A stretch of 9,817 bases of DNA from Flavobacteriaceae bacterium (GCA_002714815.1 PAYI01000027.1:38501-48317), one strand, 5' to 3'. Positions 1 through 6,769 are shown, counted from the first letter of the stretch. Notes: generated by a model not told the origin, from the sequence alone. Made by a program: numbers and translations.

Positions 1-914
1 TCAGAAAATGTAACTAGTTGGGTAGCTGTTACCGTATTACCAAATGTATCACTTGCAATCCATGTTACTGTTGTTGTTCCAATTGAAAAGGAAGCAGGAG
101 CGTCATTTGAATAAGTAAAACTACAATTATCAGTAATTGTTGGTATTCCCAAAACAATTGCACAAGAATTGGAAACTAAATCAGGTGGTGGAGTTAGGTT
201 TGGGGGTGAATTATCATTAACTGTTACTGTTTGATAAGAGAGGGTTGTATTACTTGCGGAATCTGTAACTTCCCAGGTTACAGTTGTTGTTCCAATGGGG
301 AAAATTGCTGGAGCATTATTTGTTACTGAAGCAACTGTACAGTTATCATCTGAAATTGGAACACCTAATCCAATTCCTGAAGCTGTACACTGATTTAAGT
401 CAGTATCAACTATGATGTCATCAGGTGCTGTATTTGAGGGCGCTATAGTGTCAGATACAGTAATTAATTGTGTAGAAGTAACGGTGTTACCTGCTGCATC
501 AGAAACTGTCCATAAAACAGGTGTTATTCCTAAACCAAATGTTGCTGGAGCATTATTTGAAGGTACCAGCGCTCCACAATTATCTGTGGCAGAAGCCAAG
601 CCAATATTTATATCACAATTGTTAGAAACTATATCAGCAGGTATAGTTAATACTGGATCTTCACTATCGTTAATTCTAATTGTTTGGGTTACTGTTGTTG
701 TATTGCTAGCGTTATCAGTAACAGACCATGTTAAAATATTAATTCCGTTTACAAAAGTTAATGTTGGATTATCATTTTCAACTAAAATAATTGAACAATT
801 ATCAGAACTGGTTGGAGTTCCAACATCAGAGGGAGATAAAATAGCACCACAACTACCAGGGTCATTATCCACTTGAATATTAACCGGAGGTGTTACAGTT
901 GGTGGAGTTGTATC
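1..914 (-). repeat. Four tandem HYR (immunoglobulin-like) protein repeats
   Basis: Within the secreted modular protein, repeats start at 914, 665, 449 and 212 (minus strand; residues 280, 363, 435 and 514), the last cut by the window edge. Each carries a cysteine pair whose second member is in a DNC motif (C301/C319, C379/C392, C455/C471, C530/C543), then a W-x-x-x-D strand (TWSVTDNASN, LWTVSDAAGN, TWEVTDSASN, TWIASDTFGN). Units are about 72-83 residues. DNA similarity is local: 305-322 and 542-559 are identical over 18 bases, and 60-83 matches 273-296 at 22 of 24 bases. Confidence 0.85.
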
Positions 915-1751
915 GCTAGGTGAAACAGCAACAATAGTATTTGAACTTACATTTGAACCATTAGTCAATGTAGTTGTAATAGTAACAGAATAACTTTTAA
1001 CGACATTACTTGGGGGATATAATTTAGTAAATGATAATGTTGAGGTAGCTAAAGCACTTGAATCCAAATCTCCATTTCCAAAATCAAAATTCCAAGAAGC
1101 TGCAGGCGGGGGAATAGCATTTACAATTACGTCCTCAAGTCCCCAATTATCATAGCTATTCCCAGAATTATTTGGCTGATACCATCTAAAAAATGTTGCG
1201 CTAGTTTTAGCACCATCTGGTATTTGAATATCATTTGAATACCAATCATACCAGGGATTAGAGTTATCAGATACAACATCCCATTGATCATAAATATCAA
1301 CCCAAACTGCTCCATTAGTTGAGTATTGAAGATAAACTTCTTCATTTGCAATATCAGGTTCTTCACAACCAGGATCAGGATCATCTGCTCCATAACGAAT
1401 CAAAAATTCCAGACTACCTCCCTCAGATACATTAACTGCAGATGTTTGTACGAATCTTATACCTGCATTTGTAGATGTGGCCCAAAAATAGTTTGAATTT
1501 GATGGGGTATCTCCTCTAGCAGGGTTACATGGTTGTCCTACGGTATAAGGTGATGAAGACCAACCAGTAGGTAGGTCTCCGTCGTTAAAATCAAATTCAG
1601 TTACGCTAGTTTCACTTGGGACATATAAAACGTCAAATTGAACTAAAGTCCCGCTACATGTAGTTGAAGACATTGTTGCAGTAAATTGGACTTCTTGTGC
1701 TTTTGTGATTAGGCTTGCAAAAAAAATTATATATATTCTAATATACTTCAA
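1..1751 (-). CDS. Large secreted modular protein: reelin-like, PKD-like and HYR repeats (partial, 3' end outside window)
   Basis: The frame is open for 583 codons and runs off the left edge. The start is taken as TTG at 1751-1749: a TGA lies directly upstream in frame, the next in-frame ATG (codon 27) falls after the signal peptide, and the TTG start gives a good one (MKYIRIYIIFFASLITKAQE, cleavage near AQ/E). Residues about 52-212 (FNDGDLPTGW, then LEFLIRYG, YLQYSTNGAVW, FFRWYQPNNSGNSYDNWGL) resemble reelin-type subrepeats. Residues about 215-279 (WNFDFGNGD, ending in SYSVTITTT) look PKD-like. Four HYR-type immunoglobulin-like repeats follow from residue 280. Such proteins in Bacteroidota are usually exported surface adhesins or secreted by the type IX system; the C-terminal sorting domain that would prove this lies outside the window. 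It overlaps the upstream small gene by 14 bp, suggesting co-transcription. Exact ligand unknown. Confidence 0.88.
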   Translation of the reverse strand, partial: MKYIRIYIIFFASLITKAQEVQFTATMSSTTCSGTLVQFDVLYVPSETSVTEFDFNDGDLPTGWSSSPYTVGQPCNPARGDTPSNSNYFWATSTNAGIRFVQTSAVNVSEGGSLEFLIRYGADDPDPGCEEPDIANEEVYLQYSTNGAVWVDIYDQWDVVSDNSNPWYDWYSNDIQIPDGAKTSATFFRWYQPNNSGNSYDNWGLEDVIVNAIPPPAASWNFDFGNGDLDSSALATSTLSFTKLYPPSNVVKSYSVTITTTLTNGSNVSSNTIVAVSPSDTTPPTVTPPVNIQVDNDPGSCGAILSPSDVGTPTSSDNCSIILVENDNPTLTFVNGINILTWSVTDNASNTTTVTQTIRINDSEDPVLTIPADIVSNNCDINIGLASATDNCGALVPSNNAPATFGLGITPVLWTVSDAAGNTVTSTQLITVSDTIAPSNTAPDDIIVDTDLNQCTASGIGLGVPISDDNCTVASVTNNAPAIFPIGTTTVTWEVTDSASNTTLSYQTVTVNDNSPPNLTPPPDLVSNSCAIVLGIPTITDNCSFTYSNDAPASFSIGTTTVTWIASDTFGNTVTATQLVTFS

Positions 1752-2124
1752 TCACATCTATTTTGGTTAGAGCAAATTTGTTTTTTGATTTTGAATAATT
1801 GTTTCTATTTTCACTTTTAAACATTTTTAGATTTATAGAATTATAATCACATGTGCCCGTTTTGGTTTCATTTGGATTCAAAACAAAGGCAATTTTGTCT
1901 TCATCATTCTCCTTTTCCTCTTTGCCTAAAATAAAATTTATGACAAATGTTTCATTAGTTTTATTTTCAACTCTAATTATATAATATTCAAATGAAAATC
2001 CATTTTTTTTGTCATCACAAACTTTAGATCTATAGGAAATTTCTATTTTTTTATTTTGGAAATAAGTTTTCCAACCTTCTTGATTTGGAATAAATAAAGT
2101 GTATAATACTAAAATAAAAAACAT
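1738..2124 (-). CDS. Small exported hypothetical protein
   Basis: The 128-residue product starts with a short hydrophobic stretch (MFFILVLYTLFIPNQE) that looks like a signal peptide or N-terminal anchor. The rest is polar and predicted β-rich, with a segment of the type YIIRVENKTNETFVINF, a later FVLNPNETKTGTC, and two cysteines (C36, C92) that could form a disulfide outside the cytoplasm. This pattern (N-K-T-N, then an L-x-P-x-E-T turn and G-x-C) recalls small β-sandwich proteins common in flavobacteria, but I cannot name a family. The ATG at 2124 is the only ATG between the upstream in-frame TAA and the hydrophobic segment. Its last 14 bases overlap the TTG start of the HYR-repeat gene, so the two are probably co-transcribed and it may assist or accompany that surface protein (inference). 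Confidence 0.7.
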   Translation of the reverse strand: MFFILVLYTLFIPNQEGWKTYFQNKKIEISYRSKVCDDKKNGFSFEYYIIRVENKTNETFVINFILGKEEKENDEDKIAFVLNPNETKTGTCDYNSINLKMFKSENRNNYSKSKNKFALTKIDVIEVY

Positions 2125-2193
2125 AAAGAATAAATAATAAGCATCATAAATTTAAAAATTAATTTCGTATAATGTTTTAAACTAAAATTGACA

Positions 2194-2847
2194 ATGTTAA
2201 AAGCTGTAATTTTTGATATGGATGGTGTGATAATAAACAGTGAACCTTTACACAAAAAAGCATATGAATTGATGTTTGATGAATTTAACCTTAATGTTTC
2301 TGATGAATTATATGCCTCCTTTACTGGAATGTCTACAATTCCTATTTGCAAAAAATTATGTTCTATCTTTTCATTGGATCAATCTCCAAGAACATTAGTT
2401 AAAACAAAACGAAAACATTTTAAAAGTTTATTTCAAAAGGGTCATGAATTTCAATTAATTGATGGTGTTTTAGAATTAATTAAACACTACCATAAGAAAG
2501 GAATTACTCTTATTCTTGCTTCGTCAGCTTCAATGCCAAATATTAATATGATTTTTAAAAAATTTGGTTTAGATCCATATTTTAAGGCAAAAATTAGTGG
2601 CGCCGATCTTAAAGCTTCAAAACCACATCCTGAAATTTTTGAAAAAGCAACAGAATTAACTGGAAGTTCAAAAAATGAATGTGTTGTAATTGAAGATGCA
2701 ACTAATGGAATTATAGCAGCCAAAGCTGCGGGACTTTTTTGCATTGCATATAATGGGGGGTATTCTAAGAATCAGGACTACAGTAATGCCGACATGGTGA
2801 TAACTAACTTCGAGGATATACACTTAGAAAGGTTATCAATTAATTAA
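2194..2847 (+). CDS. HAD-superfamily phosphatase / phosphoglucomutase-like hydrolase
   Basis: The 217-residue cytoplasmic enzyme has all four HAD motifs: I, FDMDGVI with nucleophile D8 and acid D10; II, S110 in LILASSAS; III, K143 in KASKPHPEIF; IV, E167-D168 in VIEDATNGI. A helical C1-type cap lies between motifs I and II (about residues 15-80). This layout is that of the β-phosphoglucomutase / sugar-phosphatase subfamily (YcjU/YniC-like), so the likely reaction is hydrolysis of a small phosphorylated sugar or similar metabolite; the substrate cannot be read from the sequence. The start is the ATG at 2194; a TTG six bases upstream would add only two residues, and MLKAVIFDMDG is the usual N-terminus. 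The gene is divergent from the small exported protein and meets the TonB receptor tail to tail, so it appears to be a single-gene unit. Confidence 0.9.
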   Translation: MLKAVIFDMDGVIINSEPLHKKAYELMFDEFNLNVSDELYASFTGMSTIPICKKLCSIFSLDQSPRTLVKTKRKHFKSLFQKGHEFQLIDGVLELIKHYHKKGITLILASSASMPNINMIFKKFGLDPYFKAKISGADLKASKPHPEIFEKATELTGSSKNECVVIEDATNGIIAAKAAGLFCIAYNGGYSKNQDYSNADMVITNFEDIHLERLSIN

Positions 2848-5087
2848 TCATGCTTCCAACGCAAACCAAAGAAAAATCGAATTCCTTGATTGGATGCAAA
2901 AACATAAGAAGGATCAAAAGTTAATGCATAGGGGTTATTTAATGTAGATATTGCATTTCCTTCGGGATCAAAAATTACTTGGCTATCAAAAGGATCAAAT
3001 GAACGAGCTATACTATCGTTTGGAGGTCTAAAATTAAAGATGTTTTTAATCCCCCCATATGATTCAAAAATATTATTCCAAGATTTGGTAAGTTGAAAAT
3101 TTAAAATATGGAATGTTTTAGAATAAGAAGGCCTAGGGTCATATGGCCCAAGAGTTGGAAGTTTAAGTGGTCCAGTTGTATTTCCAGTTAAGTCAATTGT
3201 AATTCTTGGGGCATCCCATTTTTTTTCAATCTTATAAACCCCATGAAATCTTTCTGTAAGATATGGGATGGTTTTAGAACTTTCTTCTATTATGAAAGAA
3301 TCAATAAAAGTTACCCCAAGATTAAAACGAATTCTTTTTTGAGCAAAAAAATTAATATTTAAAGAAGCACCTTGATTTGTTGAACTCCCAAACAGATTAC
3401 TGTAGATGATTTTGTTAGGATCCGTATCATAGTCCGGTATGATTTTATTTGAAAATTGAGTATGAAAAAGGCTGATATCAATATCTAGAAGTGCACCCTC
3501 CTTCAAGTAAAATTTTTTAAGAAAATTGAGATTGAAATTCCAAGATCTTTCAGGATCAAGATTTTCTAAAAAGATAACATCTCTGGCGCCTGTTAAAGCT
3601 GCGTGATCTTCAGTAAAAATTTGGGCCACTCTATATCCAGATCCAAAACTTAATCGCAAGCTTGTACTTTTGTCTATACTATTTAGTTTATAATTTATTC
3701 TTGGAGTGAAAATATTGCCATGTAATGAATTATAATCATAGCGAAGACCTAACATTAAATTATTATTTGAATTTAATTTTATCTGATCTTGAAAAAGAAC
3801 TCCAGGTAAATGAATAAAAGTAGGCTGATTTAATAGTTGGTTTTCATCAAACGAAGCGGTAGTATTATCATCATAGTAAGTATAACGGTACGACAAACCA
3901 AATAAAATATCATGATTTTTTAAATTATTGTTCCAAACAAACTGTCCAAAACCAATAATTTGATTTGCGTTGAATAGGTTTAATCCATAAGCTGAATTCT
4001 GGCTATGATCATTAAAACTAAAGTTTAGGGAATAATTTTTTCTTAATTGATAATTTCCAAATATTTCAATTCTTGTAGTATAGATACTTTCACCATAAAT
4101 AGAATCTCTACCTCGATTTTCAGGTGTCCAATTCATTTGACCACCCCAACGATCCTCATAAATAAATCTTCCAACTAATGATAATCCATTATTAAAGGTG
4201 AATTTATTAAATATTGAAATGCGATCTTGTAATGTAAGGTCAGTAAATCCGTCCTTATTATTATCTACAGGATTGGAATAATTAAAATAATTTATTCCTA
4301 ACAAACCTAAACTTTTATTAGATAATTTGTATTTGTATCCCAAATCAGTATTTACTTCACCCCAACCCGAAACAAATGAATCAAATGAAAAAGATGGTGT
4401 GTTTTCAGGTAATTTTGTAATTAAATTTATGATTCCACCAACTGCCTCAGAACCGTATAATGTTGAAGCTGGTCCTTTTACAATTTCTACTCGTTCTATT
4501 AATGATTGAGGAATCCCAGATAAACCATAAACAGTAGATAAACCACTTACTATAGGTAGCCCATCAATAAGTATCATTGTGTAACTACCTTCTTGACCGT
4601 TAATATGTATATCTCCTGTATTACATACATTACAATTTAATTGGGGACGTATTCCATTAATGTTTTCTAAAGCTTCAAAAACTGATGCTGTAGGATTAGC
4701 TTTGAAAAAAGTTTGGCTATAAACCTCTACTGGAACAGGGCTATCTAGTTTTGAAAGAGGTTTTAAGGTTCCTGATATAACTACTTCTTCAAGAGATTTA
4801 TCAGGAATTAATTCAATAATACCGAGGTTTGAAATTTTTGAAGAAATAATTCTTGTTTCAGGCCTGTATCCAATATATGAAAATATTAATTTTTGATTTT
4901 TTATATTGGTAATCCTAATTTTAAATTTTCCATTAGAATCTGTTATGGTTCCGTAATTTGATCCTTTTAAAAGAATTGAAACTCCCTCCAAGGGTTGGCC
5001 CTTAGAGCTTACAGTTCCTTTCAAAGATATCTCTTGAGCTGAAGTGAACTGAAAAATAAAAAATAAAAATAACGATCGAAGCAACAT
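2844..5087 (-). CDS. TonB-dependent outer-membrane receptor, probably for a metal complex
   Basis: The 747-residue protein has a signal peptide (about residues 1-18, ending FTSAQE), a CarboxypepD_reg-like β-sandwich (about 20-98), a TonB-box-like segment (LEEVVISG, 99-106), a plug domain (about 110-225, with MILIDGLPIV, IERVEIVKGPASTLYGSEAVGGIINLITK split across 197-225) and a β-barrel to the C-terminus. The last strand is RFFFGLRWKHD, slightly unusual in not ending on an aromatic residue. The only two cysteines are C152 and C155, a CxxC pair in the plug. The family moves scarce nutrients (siderophores, haem, cobalamin, metal chelates) across the outer membrane using TonB energy. Substrate is not readable, but the divergent DtxR/MntR-type regulator makes an iron or manganese complex the best guess. 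No SusD partner is present, arguing against a glycan system. Start ATG at 5087 directly precedes the signal peptide. Confidence 0.93.
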   Translation of the reverse strand: MLLRSLFLFFIFQFTSAQEISLKGTVSSKGQPLEGVSILLKGSNYGTITDSNGKFKIRITNIKNQKLIFSYIGYRPETRIISSKISNLGIIELIPDKSLEEVVISGTLKPLSKLDSPVPVEVYSQTFFKANPTASVFEALENINGIRPQLNCNVCNTGDIHINGQEGSYTMILIDGLPIVSGLSTVYGLSGIPQSLIERVEIVKGPASTLYGSEAVGGIINLITKLPENTPSFSFDSFVSGWGEVNTDLGYKYKLSNKSLGLLGINYFNYSNPVDNNKDGFTDLTLQDRISIFNKFTFNNGLSLVGRFIYEDRWGGQMNWTPENRGRDSIYGESIYTTRIEIFGNYQLRKNYSLNFSFNDHSQNSAYGLNLFNANQIIGFGQFVWNNNLKNHDILFGLSYRYTYYDDNTTASFDENQLLNQPTFIHLPGVLFQDQIKLNSNNNLMLGLRYDYNSLHGNIFTPRINYKLNSIDKSTSLRLSFGSGYRVAQIFTEDHAALTGARDVIFLENLDPERSWNFNLNFLKKFYLKEGALLDIDISLFHTQFSNKIIPDYDTDPNKIIYSNLFGSSTNQGASLNINFFAQKRIRFNLGVTFIDSFIIEESSKTIPYLTERFHGVYKIEKKWDAPRITIDLTGNTTGPLKLPTLGPYDPRPSYSKTFHILNFQLTKSWNNIFESYGGIKNIFNFRPPNDSIARSFDPFDSQVIFDPEGNAISTLNNPYALTFDPSYVFASNQGIRFFFGLRWKHD

Positions 5088-5141
5088 TTTAATAATGGGA
5101 TGTAAAATTAATTAATAGTTTTGCACTACAAAACATTTTTT
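5088..5141. promoter_or_regulatory. Divergent promoter region between TonB receptor and metal regulator, with candidate operator
   Basis: An inverted repeat, GTTTTG-cacta-CAAAAC, lies at 5118-5134 with perfect 6-base arms. Its left arm is part of TAGTTTTG (5116-5123), an exact match to the Bacteroidota -7 consensus TAnnTTTG reading toward the regulator. On the minus strand its CAAAAC arm reads GTTTTG, giving a TTTTG -33-like element 18 bases before TAATTTTA (5103-5110), a one-mismatch -7 element reading toward the receptor. A regulator bound here would cover elements of both promoters. The element matches and repeat are seen directly; operator function is inferred. Confidence 0.5.
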
Positions 5142-5552
5142 ATGAAAAAGACTATCGAAAAAGAAAATTATCTTAAGACACTATATAAAATGGGTGAAAA
5201 TTCACAGGCTATTACTGTTACATCATTAGCAAAGCATTTTAGTGTAAGTAAATCTACCGTGTCAAACATGATAAAAAAATTAGTGTTAATGAATCTAGTT
5301 GACAGTAAACCTTACCAACCAATTTTCCTTACAAATTCAGGAAAGAAAATAGCTATTAAAATTATTTCAAAACATCGATTAATTGAACTCTATCTTTTTA
5401 AAAAAATGCAATTTGATTTAAATGAAGTACATGAAATTGCCGAAGAAATTGAACATATTAAAAACAAAAAATTTTTTAACCGCATGGGAGAAATCCTTGG
5501 GGACATAAGAATTGATCCGCATGGGTCTATTATACCAAAGTGTGAATTTTAA
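5142..5552 (+). CDS. Short DtxR/MntR-family metal-dependent transcriptional regulator
   Basis: The 136-residue protein has an N-terminal winged helix (about 1-65; recognition helix near VSKSTVSNMIKKL) and a dimerisation/metal-binding domain (about 66-136) with KHRLIELYL, VHEIAEEIEH and a DPHGS ending. By eye against DtxR, H78, E82 and H97 match ancillary-site residues, while E101, E104 and H105 match the primary site, with E in place of DtxR Cys102. N9 and K12 stand where B. subtilis MntR has D8 and E11. The protein stops just after the conserved DPHG segment, so it lacks the SH3/FeoA-like third domain that many homologues have. The ATG at 5142 is chosen because an upstream TTG (5121) would put the N-terminus inside the -7 element and inverted repeat. 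It probably represses or tunes the divergent receptor and itself in response to Fe or Mn. Confidence 0.88.
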   Translation: MKKTIEKENYLKTLYKMGENSQAITVTSLAKHFSVSKSTVSNMIKKLVLMNLVDSKPYQPIFLTNSGKKIAIKIISKHRLIELYLFKKMQFDLNEVHEIAEEIEHIKNKKFFNRMGEILGDIRIDPHGSIIPKCEF

Positions 5553-5605
5553 AATTACTTTAAAGGCTTACTTTTATTATTCGAATAAATTTTTATAATA
5601 CTTAT

Positions 5606-6373
5606 TTATAATTCTCGAATCAAAATATTTCTAAAATATGCTTTCCCAGGATGATCTTGAAAACATATATATCCTTTGGGATATTTAGCAAAATCATACC
5701 ACCTTCTTTCCCCCAGATAAGGATAGTCTTCAGAATTATTAAATTTACTTTTCTCAAAAGCAGCATTCCACTCTGAGCCATTTAGAGGGAATTCATTAAT
5801 TAAAACACCGTTCAATTTTAAAAAACCTTGATTTTTCTTTTGGTCAATCCTTATATTGTAATGATTCCACTTTCCAATTGGGTTTAACTCAAATTCTTTT
5901 ACAGGTGAAAACATATCATATATCGCTCCCAAATAATGTTTCTTTTCTTCTAAATCTGATAAAATATTATTAAGTTCAATATCTCCTCCTAAAACTTCTG
6001 TTGGTTTAAGATAAACTGAAGGATCAATAATTTGAACTTCTGGACCTGTTTGATAGGGATATCTATATTCAGCTGCCTCTGACACACCCCACATAAATCC
6101 ACTATTACCACCTGGTTCAATTTTCCATTCAAATGAAATTTCAAAACTACTATATTGTTTGTTTGAAAGTAAACTAGAGTCATCATCGCCAGATTCTAAT
6201 CCAGAAATTTTATCAAAAATCAATATTTCATTTTCTACACGCCAGCCATTTTTAGATCCATCATCTTGAAAAATGTGCCATCCCTGTAAAGAATTATTTT
6301 TAATTAATGACTCCCATTGAGGTTCAGGAGCTTTACAGGTAATAAATAAAAAAAGAAATAATAATTGTTTCAT
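5606..6373 (-). CDS. DUF1080 (3-keto-disaccharide hydrolase-like) lipoprotein
   Basis: The 255-residue product begins MKQLLFLFLFITC, a short signal peptide ending at C13 in a loose lipobox (FITC), as is common in Bacteroidota; it is probably an outer-membrane or periplasmic lipoprotein. The body fits the DUF1080 concanavalin-like β-sandwich: WESLIKNNSLQGWHIF near the start (19-35), GGNSGFMWGV (88-97), GPEVQIID (110-117), KWNHYNIRID (168-177) and the closing HPGKAYFRNILIREL (241-255). Members of this family include hydrolases of 3-keto-glycosides and many proteins of unknown function; the reaction is therefore tentative and no catalytic residue is asserted. It stands alone, with a convergent regulator downstream and a strong terminator 38 bases upstream that isolates it from the tRNA genes. 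No clear promoter was identified in those 38 bases. No sugar-related neighbours occur here. Confidence 0.88.
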   Translation of the reverse strand: MKQLLFLFLFITCKAPEPQWESLIKNNSLQGWHIFQDDGSKNGWRVENEILIFDKISGLESGDDDSSLLSNKQYSSFEISFEWKIEPGGNSGFMWGVSEAAEYRYPYQTGPEVQIIDPSVYLKPTEVLGGDIELNNILSDLEEKKHYLGAIYDMFSPVKEFELNPIGKWNHYNIRIDQKKNQGFLKLNGVLINEFPLNGSEWNAAFEKSKFNNSEDYPYLGERRWYDFAKYPKGYICFQDHPGKAYFRNILIREL

Positions 6374-6411
6374 AAAATTGATTTTTTAAGTTATGATATA
6401 GAAAGTCAATG

Positions 6412-6456
6412 AAAAAATCCGTAATATAATGGTTACTAATTAATTACGGATTTTTT
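6412..6456. terminator. Bidirectional intrinsic terminator after the tRNA pair
   Basis: Arms AAAAAATCCGTAAT (6412-6425) and ATTACGGATTTTTT (6443-6456) are perfectly complementary over 14 bases, with a 17-base loop in which TAAT (6427-6430) can pair with ATTA (6439-6442). Because the outer arms are A6/T6, each strand ends its hairpin with a U run. It lies 3 bases past the tRNA-Leu discriminator, so it should end the minus-strand tRNA transcript before the DUF1080 gene; nothing obvious needs it on the plus strand. Confidence 0.82.
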
Positions 6457-6459
6457 AAG

Positions 6460-6544
6460 TACTCGGAGCGGGACTTGAACCCGCACGACCGCAATGGTCA
6501 TTGGATTTTAAGTCCAACGTGTCTACCAATTCCACCATCCGAGC
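6460..6544 (-). tRNA. tRNA-Leu (anticodon UAA)
   Basis: The 85-base gene folds as a class II tRNA. Acceptor arms GCTCGGA and TCCGAGT pair with a terminal G-U; the anticodon stem TTGGA/TCCAA closes loop CTTAAAA with anticodon TAA; a long variable arm (TGACC...GGTCG) is the leucine hallmark; the T arm is GCGGG-TTCAAGT-CCCGC. The discriminator at 6460 is A, as expected for leucine. CCA is not encoded, so it must be added after transcription. It lies 9 bases downstream of tRNA-Gly and is followed at once by the terminator. Confidence 0.97.
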
Positions 6545-6553
6545 AAACGATAG

Positions 6554-6625
6554 AGCGAAAGACGGGATTTGAACCCGCGACCCTCACCTTGGCAAGGTGA
6601 TGCTCTACCACTGAGCTACTTTCGC
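6554..6625 (-). tRNA. tRNA-Gly (anticodon GCC)
   Basis: The 72-base gene has acceptor arms GCGAAAG and CTTTCGC, a D arm with GCTC...GAGC, anticodon stem TCACC/GGTGA around loop TTGCCAA (anticodon GCC), and T arm GCGGG-TTTGAAT-CCCGT with one G-U pair. The discriminator at 6554 is U, as in many bacterial glycine tRNAs. CCA is not encoded. It is first in the two-tRNA transcript. Confidence 0.97.
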
Positions 6626-6637
6626 GTAATGCGATTG

Positions 6638-6668
6638 TAAATGTAAAATAATTTTGTTTTTTACTAAA
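6638..6668 (-). promoter_or_regulatory. Candidate promoter of the tRNA-Gly/tRNA-Leu transcript
   Basis: Reading the minus strand, TTTAG (6668-6664) is followed after 18 bases by TACATTTA (6645-6638), one mismatch from the Bacteroidota -7 element TAnnTTTG, and this ends 12 bases before the tRNA-Gly 5' end. The position and spacing fit; the -33 match is weak, and AT-rich sequence makes chance matches easy. Confidence 0.35.
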
Positions 6669-6769
6669 TAATGTGACCAATTTTAAATTAAAAATTTGAA
6701 TTTTGTTTTGCATTATTATTTATTAAAACTATAAATATTGTTACTATCTTATATAAATCTCTAATATTT

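Noticed and set aside
412..876. A 154-codon open frame on the plus strand
   Set aside because: It lies antisense to the HYR repeats, which read clearly on the minus strand with conserved Cys and W-x-x-x-D motifs; the plus-strand product has no recognisable domain.
1127..1393. An 88-codon minus-strand open frame
   Set aside because: It is another frame of the reelin-like region of the secreted modular protein, whose own frame is continuous through it.
2109..2351. An 80-codon minus-strand open frame
   Set aside because: It overlaps the HAD phosphatase antisense and has no domain features.
4327..4509. A 60-codon plus-strand open frame
   Set aside because: It is antisense to the plug and early barrel of the TonB receptor, which is unambiguous.
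5577..5588. Perfect 12-base palindrome TTATTCGAATAA between the regulator and the DUF1080 gene
   Set aside because: It has no loop, is AT-rich and is followed only by a short T run; too weak to call a terminator for either convergent gene.
6498..6713. A 71-codon minus-strand open frame containing SVVEHHLAKVRVAGSNPVFRS
   Set aside because: It is a translation across the two tRNA genes; this peptide type is a well-known spurious product of tRNA sequence.
6626..6769. Possible terminator downstream of mutS
   Set aside because: The stretch is very AT-rich with only short, unstable pairings; no stem followed by a T run was convincing.
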